NCBI GenBank assembly: GCA_900299065.1 | Contig: OMIJ01000258.1 | Location: 1-5,552, forward strand | DNA: 5,552 nt | Reading direction: 5' to 3' | DNA from: Hyphomicrobiales bacterium | Lineage (GTDB): Bacteria; Pseudomonadota; Alphaproteobacteria; Rhizobiales; Beijerinckiaceae | Shown: piece after piece, positions 1-5,107 of the stretch | Position numbering within the stretch: position 1 is the first letter of the stretch | Layout: each line of letters starts with the position of its first letter | Position numbers and translations under genes: made by a program | Notes under the pieces: generated by a model | The model's input: only the letters and a program-made list of their open reading frames with translations | The model's database searches: none | What the model was told of the DNA's origin: nothing

Positions 1-120
1 TTCTGGGCGAATATTTTTGTTGAAATGGAATCTAATGTAAAGATCACACGTTTGAGTCATGATGACAGGAAAGCTCATCACATGGTAATGCACGATTATT
101 TTGAAAATCTCAAAAATTGA
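1..120 (+). CDS. C-terminal end of an unrecognised protein (partial, start outside window)
   Basis: Frame 1 of the plus strand is open from the first base to a TGA at 118-120, giving 39 residues; the other two plus frames close within the first 40 bases. The tail reads like ordinary protein, with a hydrophobic start (FWANIFVEME) and a polar, histidine-rich end (HDDRKAHHMVMHDYFENLKN). I do not recognise the family, and no catalytic motif can be assigned from so short a piece. An open run of 39 codons arises by chance roughly one time in six or seven, so length alone does not prove a gene. If real, it converges on the gat operon, its stop lying 266 bases from the gatB stop. A small AT-rich hairpin (CTCAA 109-113 with TTGAG 117-121) spans the stop codon. 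Confidence 0.42.
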   Translation, partial: FWANIFVEMESNVKITRLSHDDRKAHHMVMHDYFENLKN

Positions 121-133
121 GCCAGATTTGACC

Positions 134-169
134 CAAGCCTCGCTTCCTTGCTTTGGCCACAGAGGCTTG
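134..169. repeat. 8-bp inverted repeat, 20-base loop
   Basis: CAAGCCTC (134-141) is the exact reverse complement of GAGGCTTG (162-169). The transcript could fold into an 8-bp stem with a 20-base loop. It starts 14 bases after the stop of the partial gene at the left edge, so it may protect or help end that mRNA. No T-tract follows on either strand, so it is not a canonical intrinsic terminator. A smaller hairpin, CGGA-AAAA-TCCG, lies at 191-202. Confidence 0.45.
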
Positions 170-266
170 ACGGATCGCTCGCCCATACTGCGGAAAAATC
201 CGAACATCAGAGGCCCTGAAGGCAAGCCAGAAAATGCATCTTGATGAGAGCCTCAAAATGCGCTCG

Positions 267-315
267 AAAAAAAATGCAACACTTCAAAAAAAATTTTCAA
301 AAAGAGACAAAAAAA
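267..315. other. Phased A-tracts, possible intrinsically curved DNA
   Basis: Four runs of A on the plus strand lie at 267-274 (8), 286-293 (8, continuing into TTTT), 299-303 (5) and 309-315 (7). Their centres are about 19, 11.5 and 11 bases apart, close to one or two helical turns, and A8T4 at 286-297 is a composition known to bend DNA. The last run is the T-tract of the gat terminator on the minus strand; the others would extend the U-rich tail for polymerase that reads through. Whether curvature matters here is inference. Confidence 0.4.
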
Positions 316-341
316 TGCTTCCCGAGGAATGCCTCGGGAGC
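309..341 (-). terminator. Intrinsic terminator of the gatCAB operon
   Basis: Read on the minus strand, TCCCGAGG (339-332), loop CATT and CCTCGGGA (327-320) form a perfect 8-bp GC-rich stem with a 4-base loop. Two further GC pairs (340/318 and 341/317) extend it past a one-base bulge. One A separates the stem from seven consecutive T (315-309). This is the classic rho-independent layout. It starts 46 bases after the gatB stop codon and is oriented to end the gat transcript. Further T-runs downstream could act as back-up release sites. Confidence 0.9.
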
Positions 342-358
342 GAAATCGCGCAATTGCA

Positions 359-374
359 CGAATCAAGTGATTCG
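359..374. repeat. Perfect palindrome containing two GANTC sites
   Basis: CGAATCA (359-365), AG, then TGATTCG (368-374) is a perfect 7-bp dyad. It lies just past the gatB stop and before the terminator. Each arm holds one GANTC motif (GAATC 360-364 and GATTC 369-373), the methylation target of the alphaproteobacterial CcrM enzyme. In RNA it would form a 6-bp stem with an AAGU-type tetraloop, which could act as an mRNA 3'-end barrier. Which of these applies cannot be read from sequence. Confidence 0.5.
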
Positions 375-386
375 AATTTAGTGGAG

Positions 387-1874
387 TCAGATACCGAGTT
401 TGGCCTTCAGAAGGTCGTTCACAGCCTGCGGATTCGCCTTGCCGCCGGTCTGTTTCATCACCTGTCCAACGAACCATCCTAGCATTGTGGGCTTGGCCTG
501 AGCCTGAGCAACCTTGTCAGGATTAGCTGCGATGATGGCTTCAACTGCGGCCTCAATCGCACCTGTATCGGTCACCTGCTTCATGCCACGCGCTTCCACC
601 AGCGCCAGAGGATCTCCACCTTCGCTCCAGACAATTTCGAACAGATCCTTTGCGATCTTGCCTGAAATGGTGCCATCAGAAATCAGATCGATGATCGCAC
701 CCAATTGCTGGGCAGAGACTGGTGAGGTCTCGATATCGAGGCCTTCCTTGTTCAGACGACCAAACAATTCGTTAATGACCCAATTGGCGGCGAGCTTCGC
801 ATCACGGCCCTTCGCAACGGCTTCGTAATAATCTGCCGAGGCCCGCTCCATCACAAGAACGCCTGCATCATAGCCGGTCAGGCCATAATCACGCATGAAG
901 CGTGAGCGTTTATCATCGGGCAATTCGGGCAGATGAGAAGCCAATTGATCAACATAGGCCTGATCAAACTCGAGCGGCAGGAGATCAGGATCAGGGAAAT
1001 AACGGTAGTCATGCGCCTCTTCCTTGGAGCGCATAGAACGTGTCTCTCCCTTGGCAGGGTCAAACAGACGCGTTTCCTGATCAATCTTTCCACCATCTTC
1101 GAGAATGCCGATCTGGCGGCGCGCCTCAACATCAACCGCCTGGCCGATGAAGCGAATGGAATTGACGTTCTTGATCTCGCAACGTGTCCCCAGCGGACCA
1201 CCGGGGCGGCGGACGGAAACATTGACGTCTGCCCGCAGACTGCCCTGCTCCATATTGCCATCACAAGTGCCAAGATAGCGCAGTATGGTTCTAAGCTTGG
1301 TCACATAAGCACGGGCTTCTTCAGCTGAACGAATGTCCGGTTTTGAGACAATCTCCATCAAGGCAACGCCTGAGCGATTGAGATCAACGAAGCTGTCCGT
1401 GGGAGATTGATCATGCAGCGACTTGCCCGCATCCTGCTCCAGATGCAGGCGCTCAATGCCAACAATGATCTGTTCAGTGGGGGTCACATCGACGACCACT
1501 TCGCCCTCACCCACAATCGGGTGCTTAAATTGGCTGATCTGATAGCCCTGCGGCAGATCAGGATAGAAATAATTCTTCCGGTCGAAAACAGAGCGATTAT
1601 TGATCTTGGCTTTCAGCCCCAAACCGGTGCGTATGGCCTGAGCGACGCATTCTGCATTGATCACTGGCAACATACCGGGCATAGCGGCATCAACCAGAGA
1701 GACATGAGCATTGGGCGCACCGCCAAATTCGGTCGAAGCCGCAGAGAAGAGCTTCGATTGGGAACTGACTTGCGCATGGATCTCCATGCCAACTACGATT
1801 TCCCAATCGCCGGTAGCGCCCTTGATCAGCTTGGAAGGCTTGTTGGCCTCAGAAGATTTGGTCTGCGTAGTCAT
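387..1874 (-). CDS. gatB: Aspartyl/glutamyl-tRNA amidotransferase subunit B (GatB)
   Basis: GatB is the tRNA-binding and kinase subunit of cytoplasmic GatCAB. It phosphorylates the side-chain carboxylate of Glu-tRNA(Gln) (or Asp-tRNA(Asn)) with ATP, then amidates it with ammonia delivered from GatA. The 495 residues are full length for the family. Family blocks are seen in order: VGMEIHAQV (28-36), the RKNYFYPDLPQGYQISQF block (99-116), HLEQDAGKS (144-152), DLNRSGVALMEIVSKPD (164-180), GNMEQGSLRADVNVSVR (206-222) and SKEEAHDYRYFPDPDLLP (283-300). The remainder matches the helical linker and the YqeY-like tail domain, ending NDLLKAKLGI. The ATG at 1874 is the first start after an in-frame TGA five codons upstream, so the start is well constrained; the only Shine-Dalgarno-like sequence is a weak ACGGA at 1886-1882. 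It is the last gene of the gat operon, 93 bases after gatA, and is followed by a strong terminator. Confidence 0.97.
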   Translation of the reverse strand: MTTQTKSSEANKPSKLIKGATGDWEIVVGMEIHAQVSSQSKLFSAASTEFGGAPNAHVSLVDAAMPGMLPVINAECVAQAIRTGLGLKAKINNRSVFDRKNYFYPDLPQGYQISQFKHPIVGEGEVVVDVTPTEQIIVGIERLHLEQDAGKSLHDQSPTDSFVDLNRSGVALMEIVSKPDIRSAEEARAYVTKLRTILRYLGTCDGNMEQGSLRADVNVSVRRPGGPLGTRCEIKNVNSIRFIGQAVDVEARRQIGILEDGGKIDQETRLFDPAKGETRSMRSKEEAHDYRYFPDPDLLPLEFDQAYVDQLASHLPELPDDKRSRFMRDYGLTGYDAGVLVMERASADYYEAVAKGRDAKLAANWVINELFGRLNKEGLDIETSPVSAQQLGAIIDLISDGTISGKIAKDLFEIVWSEGGDPLALVEARGMKQVTDTGAIEAAVEAIIAANPDKVAQAQAKPTMLGWFVGQVMKQTGGKANPQAVNDLLKAKLGI

Positions 1875-1897
1875 GCGAGCGTCCGTTCACATCTCAT

Positions 1898-1954
1898 GAG
1901 CCCAATCGGGCGGGTTAGTCCTGGCCAAAGGCCAGATTGAGCCTTCTGTGGCTC
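1898..1954 (-). other. Three tandem hairpins in the gatA-gatB spacer
   Basis: The 93-base spacer can form three successive perfect hairpins on the operon mRNA. In order they are GAGCC-ACAGAA-GGCTC (1954-1939), CTGGCC-TTT-GGCCAG (1935-1921) and GCCC-GATT-GGGC (1911-1900). None is followed by a T-run, so they are not intrinsic terminators. The first arm (GAGCC, 1954-1950) is also complementary to GGCTC at 1902-1898, so a long-range alternative fold exists. A role in tuning gatB expression or in RNA processing is inference. Confidence 0.5.
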
Positions 1955-1967
1955 TCAAATTGCCTGC

Positions 1968-3494
1968 TCATTCCCACCAGGGCTTTGGCAATTGAATTTG
2001 TCCGGCCGATCTCTCGATCACCTCGGCGATGGAAAACAGAGTCTCCTCATCAAAGGGACGACCGATCAATTGCAGACTCAAGGGCAAGCCGCCCGAAGAA
2101 AGTCCTGCTGGCACAGCAAGACCTGGCAGGCCTGCCATATTGACCGTAACAGTGAAGACATCATTCAGATACATTTCGACTGGATCAGCCGAGCCTTTTT
2201 CACCAATGCCAAAGGCAGCAGAAGGCGTGGCCGGTGTCAGGATTGCATCAACGCCATTGGCATAAGCAAGTTCAAAGTCACGCTTTATGAGGGTGCGGAT
2301 CTTCTGTGCCCGGACATAATAAGCATCATAATAGCCCGCCGAAAGCACATAGGTGCCAATCATAATGCGGCGCCGGACTTCCTTGCCAAAGCCTTTGGCT
2401 CTGGTCTGCTCATACATATCTGTAATGTCTTTGCCTGGAACGCGCAGGCCATAACGTACGCCATCATAGCGCGCGAGATTGGACGAGGCCTCGGCTGGCG
2501 CGACAATATAATAAGCCGGCAGAGCCGTGCGCGTATGAGGAAGCGAGATATCGACAATCTCGGCGCCGGCTGCGCGCAGCCAATCAATGCCCTGGTTCCA
2601 CAGCCGATCAATCTCGGCTGGCATGCCCTCGATACGATATTCGCGCGGAATACCGATCTTCTTGCCGCGGATCGATGCGCCTACGGACTTTTCATAATCA
2701 GGGACTGGCGCATCAAAGCTGGTGGCATCCCGCGGATCATGACCGGCCATGGAGCGCAGCATAATGGCGCAATCCTGAACCGTACGGGCAATCGGACCGG
2801 CTTGATCAAGCGAAGAGGCAAACGCAACTATGCCCCAGCGCGAACAGCGCCCATAGGTTGGTTTAATTCCAACGGTACCGGTGAAAGCGGCGGGCTGACG
2901 AATGGATCCGCCAGTATCTGTCGCTGTAGCGCCCAAGCAAAGGCGTGCTGCCACCGCAGCCGCTGAGCCGCCAGAAGATCCGCCTGGCACGAGCAGACCC
3001 TTTTTATCTCCCGACAAAGCTTTGCGGGCCTGATCTTGTGTCCAGCCATTGGGCAGCCAGGGCGAAACGACGGGACCATAATAAGATGTCTCATTGGACG
3101 AGCCCATGGCGAACTCATCCATATTGAGCTTGCCCAGCATAATCGCCCCATCGCGCCACAAATGCGAGGTAACGGTGGATTCATAATCGGGCTTGAAGCC
3201 ATCGAGTATATGACTGCAGGCCTGCGTATGTACGCCTTTGGTCGCATAAAGATCCTTGATGCCGAGGGGAATGCCCTCCAGCGGGCCAGCATCCTTGCTG
3301 GCAAAGCGTGCATCCGAACGCTGCGCCATGGCCAGCGCCTGATCAGGTGTGGTGGCGACATAGCAATTCAGGGCGCTGGCCTTTTCCATTGCGGCCAGAT
3401 GCGCCTTGGTCAGCTCAACAGCGGAGATCTTGCCAGCATGCAGGGCATCGCGAGCTTGGGCCAATGTCAGATCAACGGGCTGGGTCATCTTCAT
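1968..3494 (-). CDS. gatA: Aspartyl/glutamyl-tRNA amidotransferase subunit A (GatA)
   Basis: GatA is the glutaminase subunit of GatCAB. It hydrolyses glutamine and passes the ammonia through an internal tunnel to GatB. The protein belongs to the amidase-signature family with the Ser-cisSer-Lys triad: Lys80 (GIPLGIKD), Ser173 in the GGSSGGSAAAVAA signature (171-183) and nucleophile Ser197 in DTGGSIRQPA (193-202); the 24-residue spacing of the two serines is as expected. Substrate-side blocks follow, including KPTYGRCSRWG, the YYIVAPAEASSNLARYDG stretch and NMAGLPGLAVPAG. Length 508 is about 15 above what I recall for rhizobial GatA; the extra residues lie just before the signature, around 148-168. 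Start choice is ambiguous between ATG 3494 and ATG 3488 (MKM); neither has a clear Shine-Dalgarno. The gene lies 49 bases downstream of gatC, in the same operon. Confidence 0.97.
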   Translation of the reverse strand: MKMTQPVDLTLAQARDALHAGKISAVELTKAHLAAMEKASALNCYVATTPDQALAMAQRSDARFASKDAGPLEGIPLGIKDLYATKGVHTQACSHILDGFKPDYESTVTSHLWRDGAIMLGKLNMDEFAMGSSNETSYYGPVVSPWLPNGWTQDQARKALSGDKKGLLVPGGSSGGSAAAVAARLCLGATATDTGGSIRQPAAFTGTVGIKPTYGRCSRWGIVAFASSLDQAGPIARTVQDCAIMLRSMAGHDPRDATSFDAPVPDYEKSVGASIRGKKIGIPREYRIEGMPAEIDRLWNQGIDWLRAAGAEIVDISLPHTRTALPAYYIVAPAEASSNLARYDGVRYGLRVPGKDITDMYEQTRAKGFGKEVRRRIMIGTYVLSAGYYDAYYVRAQKIRTLIKRDFELAYANGVDAILTPATPSAAFGIGEKGSADPVEMYLNDVFTVTVNMAGLPGLAVPAGLSSGGLPLSLQLIGRPFDEETLFSIAEVIERSAGQIQLPKPWWE

Positions 3495-3514
3495 CTACTA
3501 TTTGTGAGAAATCG

Positions 3515-3539
3515 CTGCAGGATCGGTGTTAAGTGCGCA
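3515..3539. repeat. Two-part repeat upstream of gatA, copy 1
   Basis: CTGCAGG (3515-3521), ten bases, then AGTGCGCA (3532-3539). The same two words recur in the same order before gatC (3856-3882) with twelve bases between them. On the operon strand it reads TGCGCACTTAA then CCTGCAG. It lies 21 bases from the gatA start, inside the 49-base gatC-gatA spacer. Function is unknown; candidates are a protein-binding element, an internal promoter part or an RNA element. Confidence 0.5.
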
Positions 3540-3543
3540 AGCC

Positions 3544-3831
3544 TTATTCGATCACCTTGGGCACGAGGAAGAAATGATCTTCACTGATGGGTGCATTGCC
3601 GGTGACAATTTCTGGACCGGCATGATCGCCCACCACGTCTTGGCGCATTTTCATTTGCATCGGCAAAACAGATGTCATGGGCTCCGCATTGCCCAGATCA
3701 ACAGCGTTCAGTTCTTCCACAAAGGCAAGCATGGCATTGAGCTCTTGTGCCAGATGGGGCAGCTCCTCATCACGAACTGCAATGCGTGCCAGCCTGGCGA
3801 TGCGGCGGACATTGGCCTGATCAACCGACAT
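3544..3831 (-). CDS. gatC: Aspartyl/glutamyl-tRNA amidotransferase subunit C (GatC)
   Basis: GatC is the small scaffold subunit that wraps around the GatA-GatB interface and stabilises the complex; it has no catalytic activity. The 95 residues match the family's usual length. An N-terminal helical part is seen (residues 3-42: VDQANVRRIARLARI, then HLAQELNAMLAFVEELNAVD), followed by an extended linker with the EPMTSVLP element (50-57), an RxD stretch, and the conserved tail EDHFFLVPKVIE (84-95). The start at 3831 is supported by a good Shine-Dalgarno, GGAGT at 3840-3836, four bases before the ATG. It is the first gene of gatC-gatA-gatB and is divergent from ruvX, from which it is separated by 113 bases. 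Confidence 0.97.
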   Translation of the reverse strand: MSVDQANVRRIARLARIAVRDEELPHLAQELNAMLAFVEELNAVDLGNAEPMTSVLPMQMKMRQDVVGDHAGPEIVTGNAPISEDHFFLVPKVIE

Positions 3832-3835
3832 TGGT

Positions 3836-3840
3836 ACTCC
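3836..3840 (-). promoter_or_regulatory. Ribosome binding site of gatC
   Basis: GGAGT on the minus strand, four bases before the ATG at 3831. It is the only clear Shine-Dalgarno sequence in the gat operon; gatA and gatB have weak or none. This supports the gatC start and suggests that initiation on the two downstream genes relies on other features. Confidence 0.75.
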
Positions 3841-3855
3841 AAAGATAAACTCGTC

Positions 3856-3882
3856 CTGCAGGCATATAGCATTCAGTGCGCA
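3856..3882. repeat. Two-part repeat upstream of gatC, copy 2
   Basis: CTGCAGG (3856-3862), twelve bases, then AGTGCGCA (3875-3882), matching the element before gatA. On the operon strand it reads TGCGCACTGAA then CCTGCAG, so ten of eleven bases of the first part agree with copy 1. It ends 25 bases from the gatC start and overlaps the possible gatC promoter. The AGTGCGCA word lies between the suggested -35 and -10 boxes. Confidence 0.5.
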
Positions 3883-3892
3883 TAAGATGCAA
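3863..3892 (-). promoter_or_regulatory. Possible sigma-70-type promoter for the gat operon
   Basis: On the minus strand, TTGCAT (3892-3887) and TATATG (3868-3863) are separated by 18 bases. The -10 matches the consensus at four of six positions and the -35 at three of six. It would start transcription about 25 bases before the gatC ATG, leaving the GGAGT site in the leader. The match is weak and its position is the main support. No convincing promoter for ruvX was found on the other strand. Confidence 0.3.
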
Positions 3893-3917
3893 TGGAGCGC
3901 AGATGACTAGCGACAGT

Positions 3918-3932
3918 GCATGCTGATCATGC
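3918..3932. repeat. Inverted repeat GCATG-CTGAT-CATGC before ruvX
   Basis: GCATG (3918-3922) and CATGC (3928-3932) form a perfect 5-bp dyad with a five-base centre, ending 12 bases before the ruvX ATG. It could be an operator in the divergent region or a hairpin in the ruvX leader, where it occupies the position in which a ribosome binding site would be expected. It is short enough to arise by chance. Confidence 0.3.
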
Positions 3933-3944
3933 TATCGCCCTGCC

Positions 3945-4442
3945 ATGGGCGCCCTTATCCTCACACTTGATCAGCTCCAATCACGCTTGTCACATCATGC
4001 GCGGCTGATTGGCATTGACCTGGGAACCAAGACGATTGGTCTGGCGCTCAGCGATGTCGAGCGGCGGATTGCAACGCCCCTGGAAACCATCAAGCGGGTC
4101 AAATTCACCCAGGATGCCCAAAGATTAATCGACCTCGCACACAAGCATGGCGTGGAAGCCTTTGTCGTCGGCTTGCCTCTCAATATGGATGGATCCGAGG
4201 GACCGCGTGTCCAATCTACTAAAGCCTTTCTAAATAATCTGGCCAAGCTCACAGATTTGCCTGCCGTCTTTTGGGATGAGAGATTGTCGACAGCCTTTGT
4301 TCAGCGCAGTCTGATCGAACAGGATGTGTCGCGTGCCAAGCGCGCCGAAATTGTCGATCGCATGGCAGCTGCCTATATTTTGCAAGGCGCACTGGATCGC
4401 CTTGCCCGCCTCGCGCAGGACCAGGCCAATCCATCTCAATAA
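3945..4442 (+). CDS. ruvX: RuvX/YqgF family nuclease (putative pre-16S rRNA nuclease, Holliday-junction resolvase homologue)
   Basis: The family has an RNase H-like fold and is credited with maturing the 16S rRNA 5' end; some members cleave Holliday junctions. It acts in the cytoplasm. The 165-residue protein has the expected motifs in order: GIDLGTKTIGLALSD (23-37) with catalytic Asp25, VVGLPLNMDGSEGPR (74-88), FWDERLSTAFVQRSL (109-123) with Glu112, and IVDRMAAAYILQ (136-147) with Asp138. All acidic positions expected for metal binding are therefore present. A 20-residue N-terminal extension precedes the core, common in alphaproteobacterial members. ATG 3945 is the first start after an in-frame TGA at 3924-3926; no clear Shine-Dalgarno precedes it, and TTG 3987 is a weaker alternative giving a shorter protein. 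It is divergent from gatC. Which of the two proposed activities applies cannot be told from sequence. Confidence 0.95.
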   Translation: MGALILTLDQLQSRLSHHARLIGIDLGTKTIGLALSDVERRIATPLETIKRVKFTQDAQRLIDLAHKHGVEAFVVGLPLNMDGSEGPRVQSTKAFLNNLAKLTDLPAVFWDERLSTAFVQRSLIEQDVSRAKRAEIVDRMAAAYILQGALDRLARLAQDQANPSQ

Positions 4443-4759
4443 ATCGCGCGAAACCACATCTTGATCTTCGCTCTTGCCTCAGCCTCTAGAAAGAGGGTGA
4501 GCCCGAGCTTGATGGCGATCACAATATCAACACGTCCTCATTTTTGGCTTGGCAAACATATTACGGGTTGTAAGCTGATAATGAGCCTGAATGAGAAGTG
4601 ACACAAAGCCTGCCCAGAATCATTCCGCTTTGCGCTTAAGTCATTGGTAAATTATCAAACCTTTTGATCGACAAGCGCCAGATCTTGCCCCTTTGGCAGA
4701 TAAAAAGAGTATACAACTTAAGGTTTTAATTTTTTACTTCTGCATTGCAATAGTTGTCT

Positions 4760-4765
4760 TATAGT
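4760..4765 (+). promoter_or_regulatory. Possible -10 box (TATAGT) of the small gene
   Basis: TATAGT matches the sigma-70 -10 consensus at five of six positions, within AT-rich DNA. No good -35 is found at the usual spacing, so an activator or another sigma factor would be needed if it is used. Transcription would begin near 4772, making an mRNA whose first bases are the tandem hairpins at 4773-4806. Confidence 0.28.
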
Positions 4766-4772
4766 TAAATCA

Positions 4773-4806
4773 GATGGGTGTTTCCATCAGTCTGCGTTAC
4801 CCGCAG
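4773..4806 (+). promoter_or_regulatory. Two tandem leader hairpins upstream of the small gene
   Basis: Two perfect 5-bp hairpins lie three bases apart: GATGG-GTGTTT-CCATC (4773-4788) and CTGCG-TTACC-CGCAG (4792-4806). The downstream arm of the second shares bases with the purine-rich ribosome binding site at 4803-4810. Folding could therefore limit ribosome access, as in a thermosensor-like or protein-controlled leader. The stems are short, and regulation is inference. Confidence 0.4.
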
Positions 4807-4810
4807 GGGG
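4803..4810 (+). promoter_or_regulatory. Ribosome binding site that fixes the small-gene start
   Basis: GCAGGGGG ends six bases before ATG 4817, a good Shine-Dalgarno distance. The upstream in-frame GTG at 4778 lies in the loop of a hairpin and has no such site. This favours the 92-residue product over the 105-residue one. Confidence 0.65.
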
Positions 4811-4816
4811 CACAAG

Positions 4817-5095
4817 ATGCGTGAACGAAATTTTTCAGGCGCAGCGGCGCGCCGCAAATCAATTCATGGTTCAAGCTTAAAGAAGATGGAGGCTGAAGAG
4901 AGTACAGGAGCAGCCCCACAAGGCTCAGCAGATGTGGCCGTTTATATTGCACAAATGACAACTGAGTTGGGGCATATGGCAAGATCAGCCAAACTTGATG
5001 TGCTGGCCTATTTGCTGGCGATTGCGCGTACGGAAGCAGAGCGATCAGCCGGGCGCAAAGCTTTTAATCCGCATTTGCCGATCAGACTGGACTGA
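4817..5095 (+). CDS. Small conserved-type hypothetical protein (92 aa)
   Basis: The product has 92 residues. The N-terminus is basic and rich in Ala, Ser and Arg (about 1-24). A short acidic and Gly/Ala stretch follows (25-37), then a predicted helical core (39-78: VAVYIAQMTTELGHMARS, then LDVLAYLLAIARTEAERS) and a basic tail ending FNPHLPIRLD. I see no signal peptide, membrane segment or cysteine, so it is probably cytoplasmic. The core resembles, from memory, small hypothetical proteins of Rhizobiales with a YIAQM-type start followed by a leucine-rich helix; no function is known to me. The pattern of the core suggests an amphipathic helix pair suited to protein contacts. The start is chosen from the ribosome binding site; GTG 4778 is the alternative. 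It lies downstream of ruvX on the same strand, but 374 bases away, so probably has its own promoter. It converges on dprA. Confidence 0.75.
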   Translation: MRERNFSGAAARRKSIHGSSLKKMEAEESTGAAPQGSADVAVYIAQMTTELGHMARSAKLDVLAYLLAIARTEAERSAGRKAFNPHLPIRLD

Positions 5096-5107
5096 TCTTC
5101 TGCCAAC

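Larger units (their letters stand above)
4443..4816. other. 374-base non-coding region between ruvX and the small gene
   Basis: No convincing gene, tRNA or repeat family was seen. The first part holds an imperfect hairpin on either strand: CTCA-G-CCTCT (4478-4487), loop AGAA, AGAGG-G-TGAG (4492-4501), one G-G mismatch, with an outer GCTC/GAGC pairing (4470-4473 with 4505-4508). It lies 36 bases after the ruvX stop and may mark the mRNA end, but no T-tract follows directly. A direct repeat AATGAG recurs exactly ten bases apart (4580-4585, 4590-4595). From about 4640 the DNA becomes AT-rich, as expected near a promoter, leading into the structured leader of the next gene. Confidence 0.5.

Noticed and set aside
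234..482. Plus-strand open frame of 82 codons over the gat terminator
   Set aside because: It runs through the poly-A tracts and the terminator stem into the gatB 3' end. The lysine-rich start is an artefact of the A-runs.
1407..1940. Plus-strand open frame of 177 codons opposite the gatB 5' half
   Set aside because: It is antisense to conserved GatB blocks, has no ribosome binding site and is not a recognised protein.
1992..2966. Long plus-strand open frame (324 codons) opposite gatA
   Set aside because: It is fully antisense to a gene with complete family motifs. The product has no recognisable domain, and such frames are common opposite biased coding sequence.
3036..3587. Plus-strand open frame of 183 codons across the gatA start and gatC end
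   Set aside because: It overlaps two well-supported minus-strand genes, and the translation looks like low-information antisense.
4470..4508. Imperfect hairpin after ruvX as an intrinsic terminator
   Set aside because: The stem has a mismatch and internal loops and no T-tract follows. It is described in the intergenic entry but not called a terminator.
4540..4760. Possible tRNA or small RNA gene in the AT-rich intergenic region
   Set aside because: No cloverleaf arms or T-loop sequence (GGTTCRA type) were found, and no hairpin followed by a T-run that would end a small RNA.
4778..4816. GTG start giving the small protein 13 extra N-terminal residues
   Set aside because: It has no Shine-Dalgarno and sits in a hairpin loop; ATG 4817 has a well-placed GCAGGGGG.
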